This document shows, in pieces, positions 22,089-28,634 of a stretch of DNA of 30,968 nucleotides. This DNA comes from a virus. Below the pieces are notes generated by a model that saw nothing but the letters and a program-made list of their open reading frames with translations, did not search any database and was not told where the DNA came from. How positions within the stretch are numbered: the stretch's first letter is position 1; the number at the start of each line of letters is the position of its first letter. The translations under genes and the position numbers were made by a program. The stretch is from the IMG/VR virus record IMGVR_UViG_3300037504_000308, positions 1 to 30,968 of that record; one strand, given 5' to 3'.

Positions 22089-22490
22089 CTACTCCAGTAG
22101 TGTCCAGGAACATCGGCCAGCACCGAACCACCAGCGGCCTACTTCCCCGTGGTTATCCTCCCCCCATACCATACTATTCCTACCCTCATGGGATGGCATG
22201 AACCACTCACCGTCCTCCATGAAGCCGGCCCTAAGCTTCCTCCCACTGCAATACCTTACGACCTCTTTAGCTCCCCAAGACCCTGGGATTGGGTCCCCAG
22301 TGCGGAGTATGCGGGCCATACCTCCAGTATCATACCACAGGATACCCCCTGGGAGGCTCTCAGACGCCTTCTCAGGCACTTTCTCCTCAGGTTGGGTCTC
22401 AGATACCGGAGCTAGAGATAGGCCCTCAGAGGCGAGCCTAAGGGCAAGCTGAGAGAGTTCCTCGGGGGTACCGTCAATGGTGATCTTCAT
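22089..22490 (-). CDS. Protein of unknown function
   Basis: 133 residues. The N terminus is a helical acidic segment (MKITIDGTPEELSQLALRLA), then a Pro/Glu-rich linker, then a Trp- and Gly-rich domain (PGGILWYDTGGMARILRTGD, later FMEDGEWFMPSHEGRNSMVW). The DGEW motif and layout recall the triplicated family at 13998-15062 but are not clearly homologous. AGGAG lies eight bases upstream and its ATG overlaps the stop of a 17-codon ORF. Confidence 0.75.
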   Translation of the reverse strand: MKITIDGTPEELSQLALRLASEGLSLAPVSETQPEEKVPEKASESLPGGILWYDTGGMARILRTGDPIPGSWGAKEVVRYCSGRKLRAGFMEDGEWFMPSHEGRNSMVWGEDNHGEVGRWWFGAGRCSWTLLE

Positions 22491-22540
22491 TTGGTCATCT
22501 CCTCTGGCAGGATGCTTAGGGTATAATCGTTTGGGTTCAT
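22487..22540 (-). CDS. 17-residue ORF between cassette array and next gene
   Basis: MNPNDYTLSILPEEMTK; its TGA overlaps the ATG of the following gene (ATGA). The start lies in TCATGGGTTAG, the 11-bp sequence also found at the same place beside the other array. The coupling resembles that of the 41-residue ORF before RNA polymerase. No good ribosome binding site, so coding is uncertain. Confidence 0.35.
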   Translation of the reverse strand: MNPNDYTLSILPEEMTK

Positions 22541-22543
22541 GGG

Positions 22544-22768
22544 TTAGGTTTCTTCCTGGATGTTAGGTGTAGGCTGTGGGATTGGTGGTACTGGCGACCA
22601 CTCCCCGCCCTGCGAACTAACATCGATCGTCCAGATCGTTCCATCATCGCACAGCGCAGTGATGACATCATATGCAGCCCCATTTGCAGGTACGATGTGC
22701 GTTTGTATTTGCATTACCCTCCTTGCCCTGGCGGCCATCAGGTCGGGCGGTTGTTTTGGTTTGACCAT
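22544..22768 (-). CDS. Cassette-like gene, Pro-rich tail, unknown function
   Basis: 74 residues from the ATG at 22768 (GGAG five bases upstream); an ATG at 22789 would add seven residues. Sequence: basic start MVKPKQPPDLMAARARRVMQ, beta-like middle DVITALCDDGTIWTIDVSSQ, and a Pro-rich tail. Its TAA is inside GTTAGGT. It is preceded by an attC-like site at 22814-22865. The DDGTIW-W-type middle is seen in other small phage proteins, but I cannot name a family. Confidence 0.72.
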   Translation of the reverse strand: MVKPKQPPDLMAARARRVMQIQTHIVPANGAAYDVITALCDDGTIWTIDVSSQGGEWSPVPPIPQPTPNIQEET

Positions 22769-22813
22769 GCTCACTCCATATCCGCGCATTAAAAAGTGCT
22801 CTCTTCCGTTTGC

Positions 22814-22865
22814 GCCTAACAACGCGATGCAGCGGATTTGTCGCGCCGTTGGTCTTGGGTTTATA
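22814..22865. repeat. attC-like site 5
   Basis: A perfect GCCTAAC core (22814-22820) followed by AACGCGATGCAGCGG; the opposite inner arm is CGCCGTTGGTCTTGG, ending in a degenerate core GTTTATA (22859-22865). About 52 bases long. The arm GATGCAGCGG is shared with the sites at 19231 and 23068. Confidence 0.75.
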
Positions 22866-22870
22866 TACTC

Positions 22871-23056
22871 CTACACCGCCGCCTGCAGTCTTGCCTTTAT
22901 GTCCTTGATGTAAGCGACTACGACGTCTGACTCTGCTGCCACAAAAGGCCCATCGTAGTCATAGTGCATTCCAAGGGCTTCGGAAACCTTTCTAATCCAC
23001 TCTGCATGGGTTGAGCAAGTATCGTACGCACTCAATACATTGTCTTTATCACGCAT
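22871..23056 (-). CDS. Cassette-like gene, small helical protein
   Basis: 61 residues: MRDKDNVLSAYDTCSTHAEW, then IRKVSEALGMHYDYDGPFVA and a C-terminal helix with IKDIKARLQAAV. It lies between two attC-like sites and its ATG is only 12 bases from the core of the site at 23068. No strong ribosome binding site (GGGCTTACT). Function unknown; AT content is higher than in the replication genes. Confidence 0.65.
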   Translation of the reverse strand: MRDKDNVLSAYDTCSTHAEWIRKVSEALGMHYDYDGPFVAAESDVVVAYIKDIKARLQAAV

Positions 23057-23067
23057 AGTAAGCCCAT

Positions 23068-23122
23068 ATCTAACAAGGTGATGCAGCGGTCCGCTTCGCG
23101 CCGCTTATCTTGGTGGTTAGGT
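23068..23122. repeat. attC-like site 6 (best preserved)
   Basis: Both ends fit the integron core consensus exactly: ATCTAAC (23068-23074, RYYYAAC) and GTTAGGT (23116-23122, GTTRRRY). Inner arms are CAAGGTG...GCAGCGG and CCGCTTATCTTGG, enclosing a short GC-rich loop. The total of 55 bases and this order are those of short attC sites. It was found by pairing the ends by eye; folding of the bottom strand was not computed. Confidence 0.85.
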
Positions 23123-23272
23123 TTCTTTCTGGTAGTACTGGAGTTGCTCCCTCAGGGCCTCACGTTGGGCTTTCAGTTGGTGGACCTGGAGTTGAAGCCG
23201 CTGGTTCTCCTTGATAAGCTCCTCACGTTCCAGCTCCCACATCTCCATCATGTTCTTCAGTTTGGTATCCAT
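23117..23272 (-). CDS. Small coiled-coil protein next to attC-like site
   Basis: 51 residues from the ATG at 23272 (AGGAT upstream); a longer frame passes through the previous gene and is rejected. The whole product is a heptad-patterned helix (MDTKLKNMMEMWELEREELI, later NQRLQLQVHQLKAQREALRE). Its stop, TAA, lies in the GTTAGGT core of the site at 23068-23122, so it is the upstream member of the second array. Confidence 0.7.
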   Translation of the reverse strand: MDTKLKNMMEMWELEREELIKENQRLQLQVHQLKAQREALREQLQYYQKET

Positions 23273-23293
23273 TAGACATATCCTATAAATAGT

Positions 23294-23589
23294 GTTAGAA
23301 GTCGACATCCCGGGGAACAAAAGCAATCGGCAGGTATTTGATCGTGCAGTCTTCATCTTCATACAGTCGCGCCATGCGCTCCGCAATAGACCTATAGGGG
23401 CTACACTGCGGGGTGTAGCCTCGGTATAGCAACACTTCATCGGCAGGCGTCACTACCCAATACCTGTCCTCAAAAACCTGGACCACATCCTTCCCTGTCG
23501 GCGTGGTGATGTCAGCGATCTTTACTTTGGTGTGCTTCATGTCATGCCCTTAGGTAGTTAGATACCAGCTCCCCTGGCGGTTAGAAGTC
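23294..23589. repeat. 10-bp direct repeats bounding one gene unit
   Basis: GTTAGAAGTC occurs at 23294-23303 and 23580-23589 in the same orientation, 286 bases apart, enclosing the gene at 23295-23540. Each copy contains an attC-type core GTTAGAA and the stop codon of a gene ending in Asp-Phe. A further GTTAGAT lies at 23557-23563. It could mark an inserted unit, or a chance coincidence of two DF-stop gene ends. Confidence 0.45.
23295..23540 (-). CDS. Protein of unknown function, possible cassette
   Basis: 81 residues: MKHTKVKIADITTPTGKDVV, an aromatic strand FEDRYWVVTPADEVLLYRGY, and a C-terminal part ending AFVPRDVDF. AAGGG lies seven bases upstream. The unit is bounded by 10-bp direct repeats and has attC-type core sequence at both edges, though no full attC palindrome is visible. 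No family recognised. Confidence 0.72.
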   Translation of the reverse strand: MKHTKVKIADITTPTGKDVVQVFEDRYWVVTPADEVLLYRGYTPQCSPYRSIAERMARLYEDEDCTIKYLPIAFVPRDVDF

Positions 23590-24069
23590 CTCAGGAAGCT
23601 CCCCTAGTGTGTACCCCTTAGCTTCCCTCATGTATTGACGATAGGCCACCACCACGTCTTCCAGAGGGCCGTAAAAGGTGGGCCTGTTGGTCCCGCAGAA
23701 GATAAACTCCTCTGGATAATACCCATCAGGCACCGCAGCATCGTCCCAGGCCTCCCACATGCGGAGGCACTGCCCCACACAGGCATGCTCCCGCTGACCA
23801 CGCATGGAGGCTTCATAGGCGCAGGCCTGGGCATATTCTGAGGCCCACTGCGTCTCGTTGATACCACGGCATACCCACCGGGTCACCGGGTGATTCTCGT
23901 GGGTGGGCTTGTAGGGCTCACCAGATAGAGCAATGGGCTGGGGCCACCCGTGAAGCAGGCATGAGGTGGACACCATCTGTAGGCACTCTACAGCCTGTTT
24001 CCTGAGATGCGGCCCGTTGAGTAGCCCAGCGGATTTTATGAGGTCGGGGTGTACGAGGAGGATGTTCAT
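23581..24069 (-). CDS. Pyrimidine-dimer glycosylase-like (Pyr_excise type) protein
   Basis: 162 residues. The layout MNILLVHPD, HLRKQAVECLQMVSTSCLLHG, THENHPVTRWV and then a helical region (NETQWASEYAQACAYEASMR) resembles the small family around T4 endonuclease V-like and DUF-type pyrimidine-dimer glycosylases, where K/R, H, NHP and W fall in this order. Enzymes of this type remove UV-damaged bases. This is recalled similarity; key catalytic residues are not confirmed. AAGGA lies eight bases upstream. It is located in the accessory region. Confidence 0.6.
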   Translation of the reverse strand: MNILLVHPDLIKSAGLLNGPHLRKQAVECLQMVSTSCLLHGWPQPIALSGEPYKPTHENHPVTRWVCRGINETQWASEYAQACAYEASMRGQREHACVGQCLRMWEAWDDAAVPDGYYPEEFIFCGTNRPTFYGPLEDVVVAYRQYMREAKGYTLGELPEDF

Positions 24070-24073
24070 GTGG

Positions 24074-24226
24074 CTATTCCTTACGTTTGAGGGCCCGAGG
24101 GATCATCCTGCGGTAGCAACCCGCAAGCTCGTCCCTTTGGTGTCTGATGATGGCCCTATGGTCGAGGTACGCAAGGGCCAACCCTAGGTTGATCGCTAGG
24201 CTCATCATGAGTAGGGACAGGCTCAT
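24074..24226 (-). CDS. Small membrane protein with basic tail
   Basis: 50 residues from an ATG at 24226 with GGGAGG seven bases upstream. A hydrophobic N-terminal helix (MSLSLLMMSLAINLGLALAY) is followed by a strongly basic cytoplasmic-type tail (RHQRDELAGCYRRMIPRALK). The stop is four bases before the next start. It is a convincing small gene by its start site. Function unknown; single-pass with N-terminal anchor. Confidence 0.65.
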   Translation of the reverse strand: MSLSLLMMSLAINLGLALAYLDHRAIIRHQRDELAGCYRRMIPRALKRKE

Positions 24227-24265
24227 CACATGGCCTCCCAGTCCACATCATATTTACCACAGGGG

Positions 24266-24529
24266 CTAGTCTCTAGGTGTCGTGGCGATCTCATACCGGT
24301 GCCTCCCAGGGTCGGCGTGCTCTGGTAGCATACACATGCAGGTAGTGTCATAGGACGCAGTCAGCAGGCGAGCCCTATGTTCCTCCAGGACCCTGCGGGC
24401 TATCCATGGGTGGGTATCCGAGATATAGGACGTGAGGCCTGCCCTGCCTGTGCGCCCCTGGCGGGTTGCCCTGCGGTGCTCCCTGTGGGCCGCCTGGAGA
24501 TCTTCTAAGAGGTCAGTTGCTGTTATCAT
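24266..24529 (-). CDS. Basic helical protein of unknown function
   Basis: 87 residues from the ATG at 24529 (AAAGGA nine bases upstream). The first half is very basic (LQAAHREHRRATRQGRTGRA) and the rest has a WIARRVLEEHRARLLTAS helix and MCMLPEHADPGRHR. Likely nucleic-acid contact. The gene before it ends about 75 bases away, so it may have separate regulation, but no promoter was found. Confidence 0.7.
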   Translation of the reverse strand: MITATDLLEDLQAAHREHRRATRQGRTGRAGLTSYISDTHPWIARRVLEEHRARLLTASYDTTCMCMLPEHADPGRHRYEIATTPRD

Positions 24530-24604
24530 TGGGGACTGTCCTTTGGTTTGGTGGGGTGTGTGCCAGCTCCCCATGAACATAGTCTTATGGGGAATCGGAG
24601 GGGG

Positions 24605-24985
24605 CTAGTCTTCTTCGTCGTCGTTCTCGAGGATAACATCAGCGATATCCTCAGCCACACATGAGGCCCACAGCTCAACAGCTGAACTCAGGAAATGCAC
24701 AGCAATACCACTCCAGGATGCGCCGGAGGGGATACCTGGCAGCTCCTCGAGATGATCCTCAATGAACCCCAGCACGTCATCGCCATACTCGGTCATAGTG
24801 TCGTTGGCGATGTGGGGGATGACCGCAAGCACGAGTGCTCCGGAGGCGCACCCCCCTTTCAGAATAGCGGCCACCTCGCCTGCCGTTATATCTGCGTCCA
24901 GGGATTCAAGCCAGTCCGGCAGGTCAATACCGTAGTCTACTACTCGCGTGTCCGCGTCGCTGTAGAGTGTTTTGATGATGTCCAT
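24605..24985 (-). CDS. Acidic protein of unknown function
   Basis: 126 residues, strongly acidic (ending DVILENDDEED), starting MDIIKTLYSDADTRVVDYGI and then DLPDWLESLDADITAGEVAA. It contains helices with small residues (GCASGALVLAVIPHIAND) and HFLSSAVELWASCVAEDIAD. The charge could mimic DNA, but no evidence goes beyond composition. AAGGAG lies six bases before the ATG. Confidence 0.75.
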   Translation of the reverse strand: MDIIKTLYSDADTRVVDYGIDLPDWLESLDADITAGEVAAILKGGCASGALVLAVIPHIANDTMTEYGDDVLGFIEDHLEELPGIPSGASWSGIAVHFLSSAVELWASCVAEDIADVILENDDEED

Positions 24986-25067
24986 GGTGGGCTCCTTATG
25001 GTTATGGTCTAGGTTGTATGGCCTTCGGGCAGGGCCGCAAGGGTAAACTTACGGCCTAGCCTGAGGG

Positions 25068-25373
25068 TCAGACTTGCACCTTGCGCGTGATAAGCCGGTG
25101 ACCGTACTCAGGAGCAGCCATGCGGTATTCCTTGAGGTCGGAGCGCGCGTTGGCGTACTCGCCAGGCCCATACTCAGATTCATCCTCCCAACCTTGCCCA
25201 TAGTTGCCCTGGATGATCAAGCGATCCTCCCAGCAGGCACGGACACGGATGGTGTCGCTGTACCCATCGTGGTTGATGAGAGACCGCCGGACCTCTTTAG
25301 GGTCTGTCTCTTGGGTAAACAGCGTGTCGATCCAGCGTCCATTGTCGTACACGTTGAAGGTATAAGTAGGCAT
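25068..25373 (-). CDS. Acidic beta-rich protein of unknown function
   Basis: 101 residues from the ATG at 25373 (AAGGAG seven bases upstream). It begins MPTYTFNVYDNGRWIDTLFT, continues SDTIRVRACWEDRLIIQGNY and GQGWEDESEYGPGEYANARS, and ends with a basic strand. The gene stands directly behind the sigma70-like promoter at 25405-25433. Function not inferable; the promoter suggests early expression. Confidence 0.75.
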   Translation of the reverse strand: MPTYTFNVYDNGRWIDTLFTQETDPKEVRRSLINHDGYSDTIRVRACWEDRLIIQGNYGQGWEDESEYGPGEYANARSDLKEYRMAAPEYGHRLITRKVQV

Positions 25374-25404
25374 GAGGTGACTCCTTATGGTTGTGTCTGT
25401 TGAG

Positions 25405-25433
25405 AGTATACGCAAGGCCTGCCCCTGAGTCAA
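25405..25433 (-). promoter_or_regulatory. Sigma70-like promoter
   Basis: TTGACT (25428-25433), an exact 17-base spacer, and TATACT (25405-25410): five of six consensus bases in each box. Transcription would start about 30 bases before the ATG at 25373, just ahead of an AAGGAG site. This is the best host-type promoter on the minus strand in the window. Confidence 0.75.
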
Positions 25434-25441
25434 TGGGATAT

Positions 25442-25933
25442 CTAGGGTTGCAGCGCCTGGGCATCCTCGAGGCACGTCCCCAGGAACACCGCGATGGTGT
25501 GCAGCTGGTGGACCATGCCCTTGGTGAGCACATCTGGGCTGTTCTTGTGGGCGGCACACAGGGCGGTGGCCTCAGTGATGGCACTAGCCAGCCCCTGAGG
25601 GGCAACGCCGGATAGCAGTAGGGTGACAGCCGCTTGGAGTGACGCTAGGCTGTCCTTGATGTTGTGGCGGATGGTTGTGGGGTCCATGGTGGGGCTCCTG
25701 TGGTTCAAGTGTATCGACAGGCCGTCGCCGTCCTCTCCCAGATGATCCCCCATAGCGTCGTACCACATCGACGCGTGGTACTGGTCCAGGACCGCCTGCA
25801 ACTCAGATTCCGACTGCGTACCAAGCTGGTCATGCACCCACTGTGGGTGGTGGACGGTGACGCAGCGTGCGATTTCCTGGACCTCACCGGTCTCGTGGTT
25901 GCGGATCGTGATGGTGTGGTCGATGGTGGGCAT
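25442..25933 (-). CDS. Protein of unknown function, possibly two fused genes
   Basis: 163 residues from the ATG at 25933 (AGGAGCCTCACC upstream). The first part (MPTIDHTITIRNHETGEVQE to about residue 82) is acidic and beta-rich. An internal ATG at 25687 is preceded by CAGGAGCCCCACC, the same leader that precedes the other genes here, and begins a helical, Ala-rich 81-residue part (MDPTTIRHNIKDSLASLQAA). The frame runs through without a stop. Either two genes have become joined in frame, or one gene has an internal start. A TTGA just before the junction is a stop in another frame, which would fit a small frameshift. Confidence 0.65.
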   Translation of the reverse strand: MPTIDHTITIRNHETGEVQEIARCVTVHHPQWVHDQLGTQSESELQAVLDQYHASMWYDAMGDHLGEDGDGLSIHLNHRSPTMDPTTIRHNIKDSLASLQAAVTLLLSGVAPQGLASAITEATALCAAHKNSPDVLTKGMVHQLHTIAVFLGTCLEDAQALQP

Positions 25934-25950
25934 GGTGAGGCTCCTGGGGG

Positions 25951-26067
25951 TCAAGGCCAGTCGTATTCGACGTATGTATCAACCGGCTGTTGTTGTCTGA
26001 TGTAGTAGCCCGCAGGTAGTAGCCATAGGGCGATGCGGGCACGGAGGGTGCGGATGGTGTGGGACAT
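25951..26067 (-). CDS. 38-residue protein
   Basis: MSHTIRTLRARIALWLLPAG with a basic, partly hydrophobic start and an acidic aromatic end (DTYVEYDWP). AGGAGCCACCTC precedes the ATG at 26067, the same type of leader as its neighbours. The upstream gene's TAG lies inside this leader. It may associate with membranes through its amphipathic helix. Confidence 0.6.
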   Translation of the reverse strand: MSHTIRTLRARIALWLLPAGYYIRQQQPVDTYVEYDWP

Positions 26068-26077
26068 GAGGTGGCTC

Positions 26078-26452
26078 CTATGGGCACAGTCTACAGTAGT
26101 ATGCCCCAGGTGCAACACTCCATTCCCTGGGTAGTAGCTCAGGATGGATCCTGCGGGCAATGCCCATGGCATCATCCACCAGCATGTCAGCATAGGCCTC
26201 CGACCAGTCCACAAGTAGACACATCTGGGCAGCCAACCAGTCGTGGCTGTGGTCATAGGCCGGGACTACCCGCAGGTGCAGCACCTCGCGGGCCAGCTGG
26301 AGCAGTGGCCAGCGGTCAGACACAAGGGAATACTGCCGCCAGCCGTAGTCCCGAGAATACATCTGGGCATACTCATGGCGGTCCTCAGGGGTCCATCTTG
26401 GGGCATCTATGGTGGCCAGGTGGCCGATCAAGGGGGTGATCCTAGGGGGCAT
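26078..26452 (-). CDS. Protein of unknown function (Trp/His-rich)
   Basis: 124 residues starting MPPRITPLIGHLATIDAPRW, with WTPEDRHEYAQMYSRDYGWR and a helical C-terminal half (LAAQMCLLVDWSEAYADMLV). AGGAGAGCCCCAAT precedes the ATG. No motif identified. It is one of five consecutive genes that share an AGGAGCC-type leader. Confidence 0.72.
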   Translation of the reverse strand: MPPRITPLIGHLATIDAPRWTPEDRHEYAQMYSRDYGWRQYSLVSDRWPLLQLAREVLHLRVVPAYDHSHDWLAAQMCLLVDWSEAYADMLVDDAMGIARRIHPELLPREWSVAPGAYYCRLCP

Positions 26453-26494
26453 ATTGGGGCTCTCCTGTGGGTCTAGTGAGGCCTTGGGGCCCTG

Positions 26495-26797
26495 TCAGAG
26501 GATGCCGGACGCCTGTGCTTCCGCGATTATGTCGCCCCAGGACGCCCCGGCGATCCATGACAGGGACCCGGAAGACGTGACCATGAGTCCAGCCTTGACG
26601 GCCACGGACGATTGAATGGCCTTGGGTGTACGGTGGCGCAATAGCAGGGCCTGAGGTCCCCCGTCGAACTGGAGCAACACAGCGGTCCTGCGTTCCGGAG
26701 GGTTGACGTAGCCCCCTAGCTTATTGTCCAACAGGGAATCGGTGGCGGGGGTTCTGGGTGTATGCGACGTGCGGTCGGGGGTGAGGGTGTTGCCCAT
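26495..26797 (-). CDS. Protein of unknown function
   Basis: 100 residues: a polar disordered start (MGNTLTPDRTSHTPRTPATD), then a compact part (RRTAVLLQFDGGPQALLLRH and MVTSSGSLSWIAGASWGDII). AAAGGG lies eight bases upstream. The ordered half could be a small beta domain; no family recognised. Confidence 0.68.
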   Translation of the reverse strand: MGNTLTPDRTSHTPRTPATDSLLDNKLGGYVNPPERRTAVLLQFDGGPQALLLRHRTPKAIQSSVAVKAGLMVTSSGSLSWIAGASWGDIIAEAQASGIL

Positions 26798-26852
26798 GAC
26801 GTTGCCCTTTCAAGGCTAGTAGGTTATGGCTGTGGCGGGGAAAGCTAAGCCG

Positions 26853-27212
26853 TCAAAGACTGGCGCGCAATTCTGCCAAGCGCCCTTGCGCCGCTTCTTG
26901 TGCTTCCTGTAACAGTTCGTTGGCGGTTTCCGCTAAGTGGCCGTTGTCGCCAAGGTTGTATTCGCATCCCCAAAGGGCTTGGGCGTAGTCGTCCAACAAA
27001 GCCACCCCACACTTTTCAGCGCTCAAAACAACGCAGCCGAATGACCAGACGCCCCTGTGATAGTCGTCGATCTGCTCGGGCGAGTAGCATTCGAAATCAC
27101 TGGGGTCTGTGGTCTCATCGGGAACTAGCGTCGCGATGTAGGTAACGCCGTCCGCCACGCAGGAGATTGATTCTCCGGGGATTGCGAAAGCGTCGAATTC
27201 CTGCTTGAACAT
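26853..27212 (-). CDS. Protein of unknown function, atypical composition
   Basis: 119 residues from the ATG at 27212 (AAAGGAGCCTCATC upstream). It starts MFKQEFDAFAIPGESISCVA, has YIATLVPDETTDPSDFECYS, and ends in an Ala/Gln-rich helix (ANELLQEAQEAAQGRLAELR). The coding sequence lacks the CCTNAGG-rich texture of its neighbours and reads more like chromosomal DNA, suggesting recent acquisition. Long upstream extension of the frame is rejected because the ribosome binding site is exact here. Confidence 0.72.
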   Translation of the reverse strand: MFKQEFDAFAIPGESISCVADGVTYIATLVPDETTDPSDFECYSPEQIDDYHRGVWSFGCVVLSAEKCGVALLDDYAQALWGCEYNLGDNGHLAETANELLQEAQEAAQGRLAELRASL

Positions 27213-27283
27213 GATGAGGCTCCTTTGCCGGTCAGTGGTCGCGGGCCGGCGCCGCGTGTGGTGGGGACTGTCGTGTGGATGGG

Positions 27284-27520
27284 TCAGCAGGCGAGTTCGC
27301 CGGATGCGCGAGCCCAAGCCTTCGCGGAGCGGAAAAAAGACTGGACTCTCGCCCTGGTGGGCCGGCGCCGCATCAGTAGGCGTAGGCATGGCAGGACCCG
27401 CGCGGCGCCATAGGGGCGGCGGACTCTCATCATTCCGCAGCATCGACCGGCCTCAGTGGTGGCCCACACGATCAAACCTCCGGTTCCCTGGTCCCTGTAC
27501 ACTCCGCACCGGACGCCCAT
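27284..27520 (-). CDS. Arg-rich small protein, doubtful
   Basis: 78 residues starting MGVRCGVYRDQGTGGLIVWA, then very Arg- and Cys-rich (RVRRPYGAARVLPCLRLLMR). AAGGA lies seven bases upstream, supporting a real gene. However, the region is unusually GC-rich and carries two copies of GGGCCGGCGCCGC (27243-27255 and 27359-27371), and an opposite-strand frame of similar length exists. I give it moderate to low weight. Confidence 0.45.
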   Translation of the reverse strand: MGVRCGVYRDQGTGGLIVWATTEAGRCCGMMRVRRPYGAARVLPCLRLLMRRRPTRARVQSFFRSAKAWARASGELAC

Positions 27521-27717
27521 GGCTTGATCCTTCGCCCGCGAGGTTCTGAGCGGCAGAGGGGCGGGCTTCCCTCACGTCCTGCCCATATGATATGGCCTAG
27601 GGATGATAGACGCAAGAACTTTCTCGATGTGTGCCCTAAGTCCGGCTGCTGTGTGCTCTTACGGTGGAGCCTGATGGCGGTAAAAGGGGAGAGCCTAGGG
27701 CTTGTCAGTGGGGACTA

Positions 27718-28014
27718 TCAGGCGCAGTCAGCTTCCCCATCGATGCATCGGTCTAAGCGGGCAGGGTCGATGCCTTGGCAGGTGACCACATGCTCCACCG
27801 TGCCCAGGACAAAGCAGGTCCCCTTGTATGTGATCCACAGGGTGCCTGCGTTGCTATGTTGTGTGAGATATACGCGGTATTTACGCTTGCCAATAGGTAC
27901 CTTGTACGGCGTGGTGATCTTCTTGCCATACCCGGTCGCCGTTTGTGTTAGGCCTACGGTATGCCACCACAAAGGCTCATGTAGGAGGGGTGCTTCGTTG
28001 AGGTAATAGTACAT
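27718..28014 (-). CDS. Protein of unknown function
   Basis: 98 residues from the ATG at 28014 with AAAGG eight bases upstream; a longer Pro-rich extension upstream is rejected as non-coding. It starts MYYYLNEAPLLHEPLWWHTV, has basic GYGKKITTPYKVPIGKRKYR and ends with an acidic, Cys-containing tail (DRCIDGEADCA). It is the first minus-strand gene after the 28015-28692 non-coding zone and so may be the earliest expressed of the small-gene region. Confidence 0.7.
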   Translation of the reverse strand: MYYYLNEAPLLHEPLWWHTVGLTQTATGYGKKITTPYKVPIGKRKYRVYLTQHSNAGTLWITYKGTCFVLGTVEHVVTCQGIDPARLDRCIDGEADCA

Positions 28015-28157
28015 AGCGTGGCCCTTTCGTTGGCTGCTGTCTGCCCACATCATACCACAGCCCCAGGGGCATGCAAGCACTATTTTCTGAGGGGAGCCAA
28101 GGGGTGCAGCAGGGGGAGGATCGGGAGGCAGAGCAAAAGGGGGGAGCCCAGGGCCTA

Positions 28158-28195
28158 GCCTGATGGTGGAGCCTGATGGTGGAGCCTGATGGTGC
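28158..28195. repeat. 13-bp tandem repeat, about 2.9 copies
   Basis: GCCTGATGGTGGA is repeated head-to-tail from 28158, with the last copy incomplete (GCCTGATGGTG). Related single copies occur near 27667 (GAGCCTGATGGCGG). Short direct repeats in a phage control zone may bind a protein or promote slippage. Confidence 0.75.
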
Positions 28196-28403
28196 AACAT
28201 GAGGGCCCGACCTGATGTGGCAAAAGGGGAGGCAGCACCCCAACCCCACGCCCTTCACATACACACACGCCCCCGTAGCAAACCCCATGCCACCCCCTCA
28301 GACACCACCCAATGTCCGATAATACACCGTATGTTGCATTCCTCCCGCGAGCCAACCCCAGGCCATCACATGACTTAGGCCTTAGGTAACACACGAGCAC
28401 TTA

Positions 28404-28432
28404 CTTATGACACTACCGGGGGGTGGGGTCAA
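28404..28432 (-). promoter_or_regulatory. Possible sigma70 promoter, minus strand
   Basis: TTGACC (28427-28432), a 17-base spacer, CATAAG (28404-28409). Match is five of six and four of six. It would drive the minus-strand small genes starting at 28014. Weak by sequence alone; the supporting argument is its place at the head of that region. Confidence 0.35.
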
Positions 28433-28634
28433 AGGATTTAGACAACGGACGATAACTTAGGGGGCCATGGGGGGACCTTGGGGGTAGCGCCCCGTATACC
28501 TCCCCTCAGAAATTTCCACCAGTTTTACCAAAGGACACTCCTAGGAAGAATCCTCTGTAGGGTCCCAAGACCGCTCTCTACGCATAAGCCAAAGGACTAT
28601 ACCCCCTGTACCCTACTCAGGGTACCCCTGGGGC

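Noticed and set aside
27977-28400. Overlapping minus-strand frames rich in Gly, Cys, Pro
   Set aside because: No ribosome binding site, composition follows GC-rich repeats, and the frames cross tandem repeats.
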